From NCBI RefSeq assembly GCF_900103635.1, contig NZ_FMXK01000013.1, forward strand, positions 1-64,000: a stretch of 64,000 bases of DNA, in the 5' to 3' direction. How positions within the stretch are numbered: position 1 is the stretch's first letter; each line of letters starts with the position of its first letter. This stretch comes from Butyrivibrio sp. INlla18 (GTDB lineage: Bacteria > Bacillota > Clostridia > Lachnospirales > Lachnospiraceae). The position numbers and the translations under genes are program-made. The notes beneath the pieces are model-generated. The model saw only the letters and a program-made list of their open reading frames with translations, was not told the DNA's origin and searched no databases. This document shows positions 33,169 through 41,928 of the stretch, piece by piece.

Positions 33169-34395
33169 TTAAATATTTGTCCTTACTATTCTTGGCTGAT
33201 AGCCGTTTTCATTAAGAGCATTCATGATCTGCTCTTTGTGCTCTGTACCGAAGGCCTCAAGTGTAATTCTAAGCTCAACGGCTGCACTTCTGTTAATAGA
33301 TACAAACTGGTTATGCTCAAGCTTGATAACATTACCATTTACATCTGCGATGATTCCAGAAACTCTTGAAAGTTCACCTGGCTTATCTGGTAAAAGAACT
33401 GAGACTGTAAAGATTCTGTCTCTCATAATAAGTCCCTGCTGTACAACAGAAGACATTGTTATAATATCCATATTACCACCTGATAATACACAGGCAACCT
33501 TTTTATCTTTAACATCAAGCTGCTTAAGTGCAGCCACTGATAAAAGACCTGAATTCTCAACTACCATCTTGTGATTCTCTACCATATCAAGGAAAGAAAC
33601 TACAAGATCCTCGTCAGGAACTGTGATGATCTCATCAATATTCTTGGAGATATATGGGAATATCTTCTCTCCTGGCTTCTTAACAGCTGTACCATCTGCG
33701 ATAGTATTAACTGTAGGAAGTGTTACAACGTGTCCAGCCTTAAGGGACTCCTGCATGCAGTTAGCACCAGCTGGCTCAACACCAATAACTTTGATCTTAG
33801 GATTAAGGAGCTTGGCAAGTGTAGAAACACCTGTAGCAAGTCCGCCACCTCCAATAGGAACAAGGATGTAGTCAACTGTTGGAAGCTCCTTGATGATCTC
33901 CATAGCAATTGTGCCCTGTCCTGTAGCTACATCAAGGTCATCAAAAGGATGAACCATTGTATAGCCATTCTCTTTTGCAAGCTTGCAAGCGTGCTCGTAA
34001 GCTTCATCAAAGACATTACCATGTAAAACAACCTCAGCTCCAAGAGCCTTAGTTCTATTAACCTTAATAAGAGGTGTAGAAGTTGGCATTACGATAGTAG
34101 CTTTAACTCCGTAAGCTTTGGCAGCATAGGCAACACCCTGAGCATGGTTACCAGCAGAAGCTGTAATAAGACCTTTCTTTCTCTCTTCATCTGAAAGAGT
34201 TGTGATCTTATAATAAGCGCCTCTAACCTTGTAAGCACCAGTTCTCTGAAGGTTCTCAGGCTTGAGATAAACCTTGTTGCCAGATAAGTTACTAAAATAA
34301 TCGCTGTAAATAAGCTTAGTTTCAAGAGTTACTTTTTTTACATCTTCATAAGCTTCTTCAAATTTATCAAGTGTCATCTTGCTATCGTCTGCCAT
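33169..34395 (-). CDS. ilvA: Threonine ammonia-lyase with C-terminal ACT domain
   Basis: It deaminates threonine to 2-oxobutanoate, for isoleucine synthesis or threonine breakdown. The 408-residue PLP enzyme has Lys56 in GAYKVRGA as the cofactor lysine, the SAGNHAQGVAYAA motif, and the PIGGGGLATG phosphate loop. A single ACT-like domain covers about 330-408. That architecture is the roughly 400-residue form annotated either ilvA or tdcB. ATG 34395 is chosen for GGAG seven bases upstream; the GTG at 34410 overlaps that site. It follows ftsY by 18 bases, an unusual neighbour. Confidence 0.9.
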   Translation of the reverse strand: MADDSKMTLDKFEEAYEDVKKVTLETKLIYSDYFSNLSGNKVYLKPENLQRTGAYKVRGAYYKITTLSDEERKKGLITASAGNHAQGVAYAAKAYGVKATIVMPTSTPLIKVNRTKALGAEVVLHGNVFDEAYEHACKLAKENGYTMVHPFDDLDVATGQGTIAMEIIKELPTVDYILVPIGGGGLATGVSTLAKLLNPKIKVIGVEPAGANCMQESLKAGHVVTLPTVNTIADGTAVKKPGEKIFPYISKNIDEIITVPDEDLVVSFLDMVENHKMVVENSGLLSVAALKQLDVKDKKVACVLSGGNMDIITMSSVVQQGLIMRDRIFTVSVLLPDKPGELSRVSGIIADVNGNVIKLEHNQFVSINRSAAVELRITLEAFGTEHKEQIMNALNENGYQPRIVRTNI

Positions 34396-34413
34396 TTCAA
34401 GTCTCCTCACTAT

Positions 34414-35343
34414 TTAGTCTTTTTTGTCGAATTCAGTAAGTGCTGTAACAAATTCATCAGAGTTAAATCTCTGGAGATCATCGATTCCTTCACCAACTCC
34501 AATAAATTTAACAGGAATATTAAGTTCTGATACGATTGCTACTGCAATTCCGCCCTTTGATGTTCCATCAAGCTTGGTAAGGATAATACCTGTAAGGTCA
34601 GCAACCTCTCCAAACTCTCTAGCCTGAATGATAGCATTCTGGCCAGTTGTTCCATCAAGAACGATAAAGTTCTCTCTGCAGATATCAGAAAGCTCCTTAT
34701 CAATGATCCTGTTCATCTTGGCAAGCTCTTCCATAAGGTTCTTTTTGTTATGGAGTCTGCCGGCTGTATCAACTATTAGAATATCACAGCCTCTTGCCTT
34801 ATATGCACCTACCGCGTCATAGATAACGCTGGCAGGGTCAGCACCTTCTTTGCCCGCAATAAGAGGTACATCAGCTCTGTTAGCCCACTCTCTGAGCTGT
34901 TCTGTTGCAGCTGCTCTATATGTATCTGCTGCAGCGATCAGAACCTTCTTGCCTCTGTTCTTGTAAATAGACGCAAGCTTACCAACTGATGTTGTCTTAC
35001 CAACGCCATTTACACCGATAACAAATATAACTGTTTTCTTGTCCTCAAAATCATAGGCGTTCTCGTCAGTCTTCATCTGTTCTCTGATGATAGAGATGAG
35101 AAGTTCCCTACAATCATTAGGATTATTTATTCTTTGCTTCTTGACCTCTTCTCTGAGCTTATCCATGATCCTGCTGGTGGCATTGACACCAATGTCTCCC
35201 ATGATCAGGATTTCTTCAAGCTCTTCGTAGAAGTCCTCATCAATACTTGAAAAGCCGTTAAATACATTGTCAAAGCCCTTGGTAATGTTATCCCTTGTCT
35301 TTGACAGGCCTTCCTGTAATCTACTAAAAAAATTATTAGCCAT
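34414..35343 (-). CDS. ftsY: Signal recognition particle receptor FtsY
   Basis: FtsY is the membrane receptor GTPase for Ffh. The 309-residue protein has a short N domain and lacks the long acidic A domain of enterobacteria, as is usual in Firmicutes. Walker A is GVNGVGKTTSVGKLA, followed by AADTYRAAATEQL, DTAGRLHNKKNLM, and TKLDGTSKGG. Its start overlaps the smc stop codon as TAATG. Confidence 0.96.
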   Translation of the reverse strand: MANNFFSRLQEGLSKTRDNITKGFDNVFNGFSSIDEDFYEELEEILIMGDIGVNATSRIMDKLREEVKKQRINNPNDCRELLISIIREQMKTDENAYDFEDKKTVIFVIGVNGVGKTTSVGKLASIYKNRGKKVLIAAADTYRAAATEQLREWANRADVPLIAGKEGADPASVIYDAVGAYKARGCDILIVDTAGRLHNKKNLMEELAKMNRIIDKELSDICRENFIVLDGTTGQNAIIQAREFGEVADLTGIILTKLDGTSKGGIAVAIVSELNIPVKFIGVGEGIDDLQRFNSDEFVTALTEFDKKD

Positions 35344-38300
35344 TAATTCGTAAGCTCCTTATCAATAAGGTTGACACTAACAAGAGTAGATACACCCTTC
35401 TCCTGCATAGTGATACCATAAAGTCTGTCGGCACTTTCCATTGTACCACGCCTGTGGGTGATTACAATAAACTGTGTGCTTGAGAGCTTGTGCAGGTACT
35501 TGGCAAAACGTACTACGTTGTTCTCATCAAGAGCCGCCTCGATCTCATCAAGAAGACAGAATGGTGAAGGCTTAAGATTCTGGATAGCAAAAAGAAGTGC
35601 AATAGCTGTAAGCGCCTTCTCACCACCGGACATCTGCATCATGTTAACAAGCTTCTTTCCTGGTGGCTGAGCATTGATCCTGATTCCTGCCTCAAGGACG
35701 TCCTCATCCTCAGCAAGCTCAAGGCTACCTTTACCGCCTCCAAACATCTCTTTAAATACCTTATCAAACTCGTTGTTAATAAGTCTGAACTGCTCAATAA
35801 ACTGCTTACGCATTGACTCATCAAGCTCTTTGATGATCTCTTTGAGCTGTCTCTCAGCTTCAACAAGGTCATCATGCTGAGTCTTCATGAATGTATATCT
35901 CTCCATGAGGTTCTTGTAATCCTCGATGGCGTTGACGTTTACATCACCAAGTTTTCTGATGGAGTCCTTAAGAGAATTAGTCTCTTTTCTCATGGCAGGA
36001 ACATCAGTCATCTCCTCATCTCTGAGCTCAGCTGCATCAGAAAGAGTTATCTCATACTCATTCCACATATAGTTGATGTGTGACTCTATAGATTCCTGAC
36101 ACTTTTCCTTTTTAGAAGTAAGTCTTATTACTTCCTTCTCAAGGTCAGACATCTGCTTGTTGAGTTCTTCTGTCTTACCAAAGAATTCCTTCTGTGACTC
36201 AGAAAGAGCAAGTTTCTTTTCTTTCTTTTCATCAAGTTCCTTGGTAGCTCCAGACTGAACGTCTGCAGAAGCCTCAATAGTAAGCTTGATCTCTTCGATA
36301 TCATGCTTGTTCTGTTCAAGAGCTGCGGCATTTTCAGCCATTGCTTCCTGAATCTCCAAAAGAGCTTTCTCTTCAGTTTCGATATCAGCATCTACACGGT
36401 CGATATTCTGCTGCTGGAATTCCTGCTTCTGAGCGATCTTCTCGTACTCAATGTCCCACTTAGAAACCTTTTCGTTCTCAGCTTCTTCAATCTGATGAAG
36501 GCCTTCAAGTTCCTTCTGGAACTTCTCAACCTTTTCTGTGCAGAGCTTTTCAGTATTTTCAGATGATAAAAGAGCTGCCTGGGCCGCTTCTTTTTCTCTA
36601 GCAATCTCCTCGATCTTATTCTCTATCTCATCATTCTCAGCCTTGAGGTCACTATAGCCAGCCTTCTGTTCCTTCTGTCTCTCTTCCTCATTCTGAACAT
36701 TAAGTCTTGCAGTGTTCTGCTCGATGAACTTGCCCTGGAGCTCAGTTCTAAGCTCTTCTGAAAGAGTTCTAAGTTCATTTCTCTTAGCCTTAGCATCCTC
36801 AATCTCTTTCTGAAGAGTATCCATCTGCTCTTTGTACTTCTTGACGTTCTTTTCCATGTCGTCCATCTCACGACGTCTTCCAAGGAGATTACTGTTGTTC
36901 TTGAAAGCACCACCACTGATAGCACCACCAGGAACAAGAAGTTCACCCTCAAGGGTAACCATACGAACAGTGTAATTATATTTTCTTGCGATCTTGACCG
37001 CATTGTCTACATTGTCTACAGCAACGATCCTGCCAAGCATAGCCTTAGCAACAGATCTGTACTTAGGATCTGTGTCTACAAGCTCATCAGCCATACCCAA
37101 AACGCCAGGCTCATTAAGTGCCTCTTTAGCCTTGAGTTCTGGAGGATTGTCAAGGGATGTAAGTGGAAGGAATGTAGCTCTACCTGCCTTGGTATCCTTC
37201 AGATATCTGATCATCTTCTTGGCTGTCTCTTCATCGTCAGTAACGATGTTCTGAATATTACCGCCAAGAGCAACCTCGATAGCTGTCTCGTACTTTGGCT
37301 GTGTCTTGATGATATCAGCTACAACACCGATGATACCCTTAGTATCATCCTTTCTTTCCATGACTTTCTTAACAGAACCGCCGTAGCCTTCATATCTCTC
37401 AGTAAGGTTAGCAAGAACTTCAAGTCTTGACTTCTCCTGCTGATAAAGACCTTGAGTCTTACGAAGCTCAGCATCCTTCTGCGTCATGCTCTCTCTGATA
37501 GAAACGATCTCCTGATCTGTCTCTTTTTGCTTTTTGTTCATCTCAGAGATTTCAGCTGTGATCCTGTCAAATTCATCCTTGAGCTTCTGGATAGTCTCCT
37601 GCTGCTTGGACTCATCAGACTGGGCTCTAACAAGCTTACCAGTAAGCTCAGCCTTTCTGATGTTGACCTGTTCCTTCATAGTATCAAGAGATGAAAGTTT
37701 GGACTTGATAGTAGCTCTATTATTAAGAGTCTCGATGATAGTGCTCTTACACTCCTCGATCTCGTCATTGATGTTAGAGATCTGAGTAAGTACTCTATCA
37801 AGCTCTTTTCTAGCTTCATTTCTGCTCTCAGAGAGCTTTTCAGCTTCTGAATCTATTACGTCTTTTTCAGCCTTATACTTTTCTTTTTCTTTGTTCTTGT
37901 CAGCAATCTTGGCCTCTTCGTCCTTGATACGGCTCTTGTAATGCTCATCATTAGTAGAAGCTGCCTTGATCTTCTCATTTAAGATACCGATCTGACCTTC
38001 GAGCTTTTCTCTTTTAACAGAAGAATCTGTGATCTTGGCTCTTGCTTCATCGATCTCTCTATCAAGAGTTTCAAGTTCCTTCTGGATCTCTTCATAGCTG
38101 ACCTTGGCATTCTCGTAATTGTCCTTAGCTTCAGCAAGTGAACCGTTAGCAATTTCAAGGTTCTTCTCAGCTGCATCGAGCTGTTCCTTCTGATTCTTGT
38201 TCTCAACAAGGAACATGTTAACATCCAAAGTCTTGAGTCTTTCACGAAGCTTAAGATATTCCTTAGCAACCTCTGACTGCTTCTCCAAAGGTCCGATCTG

Positions 38301-38900
38301 CTTCTCAAGCTCTGATAAGATATCGCTAAGTCTTGTGAGGTTGATCTTTTCCTCTTCAAGCTTCTTGATAGCAGTCTCCTTGCGGGACTTGAACTTAACG
38401 ATACCAGCAGCCTCATCAAAAAGATTACGTCTATCCTCTGGTTTACTAGAAAGGATCTGGTCGATCTGACCCTGTCCAATGATAGAATAGCCCTCTTTAC
38501 CAATACCAGTATCCATAAAGAGTTCGTTAACGTCCTTGAGACGGCATGCTGAGCCGTTGATCATATATTCACTCTCTCCAGAACGATAGAGACGTCTGGA
38601 GACAGTTACTTCATCATAATCGATTGCAAGAGAATGATCTGAATTATCCAAAGTGATGGCAACATAAGCGTAGCCTAGTGGCTTACGAAGCTCAGTTCCC
38701 GAAAAGATAACATCCTGCATGGATCCGCCACGCAGCTGTTTGATACGTTGCTCACCAAGAACCCATCTGACAGCATCGGCAACATTACTCTTACCTGAGC
38801 CGTTAGGTCCTACAATACCGGTGATTCCGTTGTGAAAATCAAATTTTATTTTATTAGCAAATGACTTAAAGCCGTGTATCTCAATGCTCTTTAAATACAT
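35343..38900 (-). CDS. smc: Chromosome segregation ATPase SMC
   Basis: SMC forms the condensin ring with ScpA and ScpB. The 1185-residue protein has the N-terminal Walker A GPNGSGKSNVADA (about 32-44), two long coiled coils rich in Glu, Lys and Gln, a hinge at about 510-640 (GVVADIIKTQPKYETAIEVALG), and the C-terminal signature MSGGEKALTAIALLFA with Walker B CLLDEIEAALDE. Its first codons overlap the rnc 3' end by 20 bp and its stop overlaps ftsY, so rnc-smc-ftsY is one translationally coupled unit. Confidence 0.97.
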   Translation of the reverse strand: MYLKSIEIHGFKSFANKIKFDFHNGITGIVGPNGSGKSNVADAVRWVLGEQRIKQLRGGSMQDVIFSGTELRKPLGYAYVAITLDNSDHSLAIDYDEVTVSRRLYRSGESEYMINGSACRLKDVNELFMDTGIGKEGYSIIGQGQIDQILSSKPEDRRNLFDEAAGIVKFKSRKETAIKKLEEEKINLTRLSDILSELEKQIGPLEKQSEVAKEYLKLRERLKTLDVNMFLVENKNQKEQLDAAEKNLEIANGSLAEAKDNYENAKVSYEEIQKELETLDREIDEARAKITDSSVKREKLEGQIGILNEKIKAASTNDEHYKSRIKDEEAKIADKNKEKEKYKAEKDVIDSEAEKLSESRNEARKELDRVLTQISNINDEIEECKSTIIETLNNRATIKSKLSSLDTMKEQVNIRKAELTGKLVRAQSDESKQQETIQKLKDEFDRITAEISEMNKKQKETDQEIVSIRESMTQKDAELRKTQGLYQQEKSRLEVLANLTERYEGYGGSVKKVMERKDDTKGIIGVVADIIKTQPKYETAIEVALGGNIQNIVTDDEETAKKMIRYLKDTKAGRATFLPLTSLDNPPELKAKEALNEPGVLGMADELVDTDPKYRSVAKAMLGRIVAVDNVDNAVKIARKYNYTVRMVTLEGELLVPGGAISGGAFKNNSNLLGRRREMDDMEKNVKKYKEQMDTLQKEIEDAKAKRNELRTLSEELRTELQGKFIEQNTARLNVQNEEERQKEQKAGYSDLKAENDEIENKIEEIAREKEAAQAALLSSENTEKLCTEKVEKFQKELEGLHQIEEAENEKVSKWDIEYEKIAQKQEFQQQNIDRVDADIETEEKALLEIQEAMAENAAALEQNKHDIEEIKLTIEASADVQSGATKELDEKKEKKLALSESQKEFFGKTEELNKQMSDLEKEVIRLTSKKEKCQESIESHINYMWNEYEITLSDAAELRDEEMTDVPAMRKETNSLKDSIRKLGDVNVNAIEDYKNLMERYTFMKTQHDDLVEAERQLKEIIKELDESMRKQFIEQFRLINNEFDKVFKEMFGGGKGSLELAEDEDVLEAGIRINAQPPGKKLVNMMQMSGGEKALTAIALLFAIQNLKPSPFCLLDEIEAALDENNVVRFAKYLHKLSSTQFIVITHRRGTMESADRLYGITMQEKGVSTLVSVNLIDKELTN

Positions 38901-39594
38901 TATTCTTTTTCTTTAATACAAGAAGCGCCTCATAAGCAGCCTTTTGCTCGGCAGCTTTTTTGGTTTTTCCTGACCCCTCTCCCAAATTCTTATCTCCAAC
39001 AAAAACGCGGACATCAAATATTTTATCATGTTCAGGACCACTTTCGCCACATATTTCATATGTAACTGCTCCCAAATTTTGCCCCTGAGCAATCTCCTGA
39101 AGTATAGACTTGCTGTCGCTGAACATCTGCATGCTCTCAACGTTTGTAAGTACATATGTATCAATAAAGCGCTTGGACTCTTCAATTCCGCCATCCAGGA
39201 AAAGAGCTCCTATAACAGCTTCCATCATATCTGCGATGATAGACTCTTTATTCCTGCCTCCTGTGGCCTCTTCACCCTTACCAAGCTGCATATATTTCCT
39301 GATGTTAAGTTTCTCAGAAGCAAAAGCAAGTGCAGGCTCACAAACAAGTGATGCTCTGATCTTGGAAAGCTCGCCTTCCTTTTTCTGAGGATATTTTCTA
39401 AAAAGAAATGCACTTGAGATCATCTCAAGAACTGCATCTCCAAGGAACTCAAGTCTCTCATAATCTGGCTTTTTGTTGATCTTTTGCTCATTAACAAAAG
39501 AGCTGTGGGTAAAAGCCTGTGTAATAAGTGCCTTGTCCTTAAATGTATATCCGATTGCTTTTTCAAAATTTTCAATATCTGCTGCTGTAAGCAT
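38881..39594 (-). CDS. rnc: Ribonuclease III
   Basis: RNase III cuts double-stranded RNA in rRNA and mRNA processing. In the 237-residue protein the signature ERLEFLGDAVLEM starts at 46, with the catalytic acids DMMEAVIGALF later, and a double-stranded RNA-binding domain covers about 160-230 (GEGSGKTKKAAEQKAAYEAL). The last 20 bases overlap smc. The order acpP-rnc-smc-ftsY is the Firmicute standard. A terminator precedes it (39616-39641). Confidence 0.96.
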   Translation of the reverse strand: MLTAADIENFEKAIGYTFKDKALITQAFTHSSFVNEQKINKKPDYERLEFLGDAVLEMISSAFLFRKYPQKKEGELSKIRASLVCEPALAFASEKLNIRKYMQLGKGEEATGGRNKESIIADMMEAVIGALFLDGGIEESKRFIDTYVLTNVESMQMFSDSKSILQEIAQGQNLGAVTYEICGESGPEHDKIFDVRVFVGDKNLGEGSGKTKKAAEQKAAYEALLVLKKKNNVFKEH

Positions 39595-39615
39595 AATTAC
39601 CTCTTTTAAATGGAA

Positions 39616-39641
39616 ATGAGGCAGCTTTTATTCTGCCTCAT
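39616..39641 (-). terminator. Terminator between acpP and rnc
   Basis: ATGAGGCAG (39616-39624) pairs with CTGCCTCAT (39633-39641). On the minus strand the following sequence is TTTCCATTT, a weak U-tract, so partial read-through into rnc is plausible. Confidence 0.7.
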
Positions 39642-39671
39642 CCAAAATGCATTATCAAATCCGAATAAAAA

Positions 39672-39908
39672 TTATTTATCTGAAAGTGCTGTCTTAAGAA
39701 GCTCTACAGCCTCGCCAACAGTTGTGATGTTTTCTGTCTTCTCAGGATCAATCTGAACATCAAACTCATCTTCAAGACCCATGATGATCTGGAAAAGATC
39801 AAGTGAATCAGCCCCAAGATCCTCAGTAAATGTTGTCTCAAGTGTAATCTCCTCAGGATCAACATTTAAAACATTTGCAATAACTTCTTTCATCTTTTCG
39901 AATTCCAT
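39672..39908 (-). CDS. acpP: Acyl carrier protein
   Basis: The 78-residue acidic protein carries growing acyl chains on a phosphopantetheine attached to Ser35 in LGADSLDLF. The four-helix ACP pattern and length are normal; TEDLGADSLDLFQIIMGLEDEF is split by the prosthetic-group site. It follows plsX by 53 bases, and acyl-ACP is the PlsX substrate. The rest of the fab cluster is not in this window. Confidence 0.96.
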   Translation of the reverse strand: MEFEKMKEVIANVLNVDPEEITLETTFTEDLGADSLDLFQIIMGLEDEFDVQIDPEKTENITTVGEAVELLKTALSDK

Positions 39909-39961
39909 AATAATCGACCTCTCTTACTGTCAAAAATAAAATATAAAATATAATCAATGCC

Positions 39962-40972
39962 TTAGTTTTCTTGCGAAATCTTTGCACTAATTTTCTCGCT
40001 GATCTTTTGCTCAGTGAAGGTTACGCACTGAAGGATCGAATTCTTAACTTCAACTGCGTTAGCACTTCCATGAGTCTTGACTACAAGACCTTTAAGTCCC
40101 AGCATAGGAGCTCCGCCGTACTGATCCATGCTATAGTTTGAAAGCGACTTCTTGAGATCATCCTTAATAAGAAGTGCACCGATCTTGGTCTTGAGACTGC
40201 TCATAAGACTCTTCTTGATAACATGCATAAGTGACTTGGCAACACCCTCATACATCTTGAGGATAACGTTACCTGTGAAAGCCTCGCAAACGATAACATC
40301 TGCGAAACCAGCTGGAATATCTCTAGCCTCGATACTTCCGATAAAGTTAATATCTGGACAATTTTTAAGAAGTGGGAATGTCTCCTTAACAAGAGCGTTA
40401 CCCTTCTCCTCCTCGGCACCAATGTTGACGATAGCAACTGTTGGATTCTTGATGCCCATGATATTCTCCATGTATACAGTTCCCATCTTGGCAAACTGAA
40501 CAAGATGATTGGATCTGGCATCAACGTTTGCGCCGCAATCTATAAGTAGTGAGCTTCCCTTCTCCGTAGGAATAAGTGGAGCAAGTGGGGCTCTGTCTAC
40601 GCCCTTTAATCTGCCTACGATAACCTGACCACCTACAAGTGTAGCGCCGGTACTACCAGCTGAAACATAGGCATCTGCCTCACCATGATTGACCATGTAC
40701 ATAGCCTTAACAATGGATGAGTCTTTCTTTTTCCTGATGGCCATTACTGGTGGCTCAGCCATCTCTATAACCTCAGTAGCATCAACAACCTCGATCTTGT
40801 CCTTGTCATACTGGTATGCTGAAAGTTCCTTCTCAACAACTTCCTTCTGACCAACAAGGAAAACCTTAAGGTTATCTGATTCACTGACCGCATCAACAGC
40901 TCCCTTTACTGTGACGAATGGAGCATTATCTCCACCCATTGCATCAACAGCAACTCTTACAAGCTCTGACAT
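39962..40972 (-). CDS. plsX: Phosphate acyltransferase PlsX
   Basis: PlsX converts acyl-ACP and phosphate into acyl-phosphate, the acyl donor for PlsY (2120-2821). The 336-residue protein starts with RVAVDAMGGDNAP and has SAGSTGATLVGG, IDCGANVDA, and CEAFTGNVILK, all family motifs. It has its own promoter at 41008-41036, directly downstream of the rpmF terminator. The order rpmF-plsX-acpP-rnc-smc is conserved in many Firmicutes. Confidence 0.96.
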   Translation of the reverse strand: MSELVRVAVDAMGGDNAPFVTVKGAVDAVSESDNLKVFLVGQKEVVEKELSAYQYDKDKIEVVDATEVIEMAEPPVMAIRKKKDSSIVKAMYMVNHGEADAYVSAGSTGATLVGGQVIVGRLKGVDRAPLAPLIPTEKGSSLLIDCGANVDARSNHLVQFAKMGTVYMENIMGIKNPTVAIVNIGAEEEKGNALVKETFPLLKNCPDINFIGSIEARDIPAGFADVIVCEAFTGNVILKMYEGVAKSLMHVIKKSLMSSLKTKIGALLIKDDLKKSLSNYSMDQYGGAPMLGLKGLVVKTHGSANAVEVKNSILQCVTFTEQKISEKISAKISQEN

Positions 40973-41007
40973 GTACGCATCCCCCTGTCTGATTTTTGAC
41001 TTATTCT

Positions 41008-41036
41008 AATATACTAGGTTAAAAACCAAAAATCAA
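41008..41036 (-). promoter_or_regulatory. Promoter of plsX
   Basis: On the minus strand TTGATT (41036-41031) and TATATT (41013-41008) are 17 bases apart. CCTAGTA between the boxes shares seven bases with the centre of the FapR operator, but the flanking arms do not match. Confidence 0.55.
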
Positions 41037-41079
41037 TAGAATAAAAAAGCAATATTTGAGGGTATTTTGAGCATAACAA

Positions 41080-41109
41080 AAGGCTCTCCGAATCAAATCG
41101 GAAAGCCTT
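41080..41109 (-). terminator. Terminator after rpmF
   Basis: AAGGCTCTCCGA (41080-41091) pairs with TCGGAAAGCCTT (41098-41109) with one mismatch. On the minus strand TTTTGTT follows. Confidence 0.7.
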
Positions 41110-41144
41110 ATAAATCGGAACATATAAGGTGAAACAAAAACTAA

Positions 41145-41327
41145 TTAAGCCTCAACTTCTACAATGCTCTTCTTGTTATAATAGCCGCACTTCTTGCATG
41201 CCATGTGTGGCTGCATAAGAGCTCCACAATGACTGCACTTAACAAGAGTTGGAGCTGTCATTTTCCAGTTAGCTCTTCTCTGGTCTCTGTGGCCTTTTGA
41301 TGACTTATTCTTTGGACAGATTGACAT
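41145..41327 (-). CDS. rpmF: 50S ribosomal protein L32
   Basis: The 60-residue protein has the zinc-binding pattern CSHCGALMQPHMACKKCG (two CxxC pairs), so it is the zinc-containing L32 form, and the basic N-terminus NKSSKGHRDQRRANWK. A strong promoter lies about 90 bases upstream, and AGGAGG-like sequence precedes the ATG. The DUF177 gene that often precedes rpmF is absent: only 125 non-coding bases lie upstream. Confidence 0.95.
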   Translation of the reverse strand: MSICPKNKSSKGHRDQRRANWKMTAPTLVKCSHCGALMQPHMACKKCGYYNKKSIVEVEA

Positions 41328-41415
41328 TTGAGTAACACCTCCTTACAGTAACCGTATAAGAAACTGCCTATGTTTTAAGGCAATTGTTTACGTTTATTCA
41401 TTAGCATACCTATGT

Positions 41416-41444
41416 AGTATACCCATGAGACTACTATTTGTCAA
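41416..41444 (-). promoter_or_regulatory. Strong promoter of rpmF
   Basis: On the minus strand TTGACA (41444-41439) and TATACT (41421-41416) are 17 bases apart, close to the sigma-A consensus. The leader of about 80 bases contains a small GCC/GGC hairpin. Confidence 0.75.
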
Positions 41445-41452
41445 CAGTTTTT

Positions 41453-41911
41453 TTATTGACCTATTTTAAGATTGTCTTCAAGGACATTTACCTTGCTTGC
41501 AAAAAATGAAAACTCGCCGCTATCAAGGAGATTTCCATTGTCATCAGTAACTCTGATATCAAATACAAGAATATGTTTGCCAGTCTTGAGCTTCATGCAT
41601 TCACAATAAATATATTCTGTATTAACTGCAGGTAAAAGGAAATTAAGATTGGCAGAAACTGTAGTCACATATCTTCCGCTCATACTTCCTGTTGCACCAG
41701 CCATGGCATCTACAAATGAAAGAAGTGCTCCGCCATGGATACTTCCATAGCTGTTGTGAAGCCTCTCATCGCATTTGATCCTAGATTTACTATAGGTACT
41801 GCTAAGTTCAAGGATCTCAAAACCAATAAACTGGTTGTACTTGTTGCCATAAAGCTCAGCTATAAGCTTTTCTCTAATGGCATTTTCTTTTTCATTTCTA
41901 GCTTTTCTCAT
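41453..41911 (-). CDS. PaaI-family hotdog-fold thioesterase
   Basis: The 152-residue protein has the hotdog helix motif GSIHGGALLSFVDAMAGATG and the following strand TTVSANLNFLLPA, typical of the PaaI/4HBT-like acyl-CoA thioesterases. The substrate is unknown. It starts 17 bases after the esterase gene, so it may be the last gene of an AraC-esterase-thioesterase unit. The basic N-terminus (MRKARNEKENAIREK) is slightly longer than in many homologues. It ends just before the rpmF promoter. Confidence 0.82.
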   Translation of the reverse strand: MRKARNEKENAIREKLIAELYGNKYNQFIGFEILELSSTYSKSRIKCDERLHNSYGSIHGGALLSFVDAMAGATGSMSGRYVTTVSANLNFLLPAVNTEYIYCECMKLKTGKHILVFDIRVTDDNGNLLDSGEFSFFASKVNVLEDNLKIGQ

Positions 41912-41928
41912 TACTAAATAAGCTCCAA

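Noticed and set aside
36994..38503. Long reading frames opposite and out of frame within smc
   Set aside because: They are Leu/Ser/Arg-rich shadows of the coiled-coil coding sequence with no ribosome sites or recognisable domains.
41008..41036. FapR-like operator over the plsX promoter
   Set aside because: Only the central CCTAGTA matches; the two outer arms of the palindrome do not, and no fapR gene is in the window.
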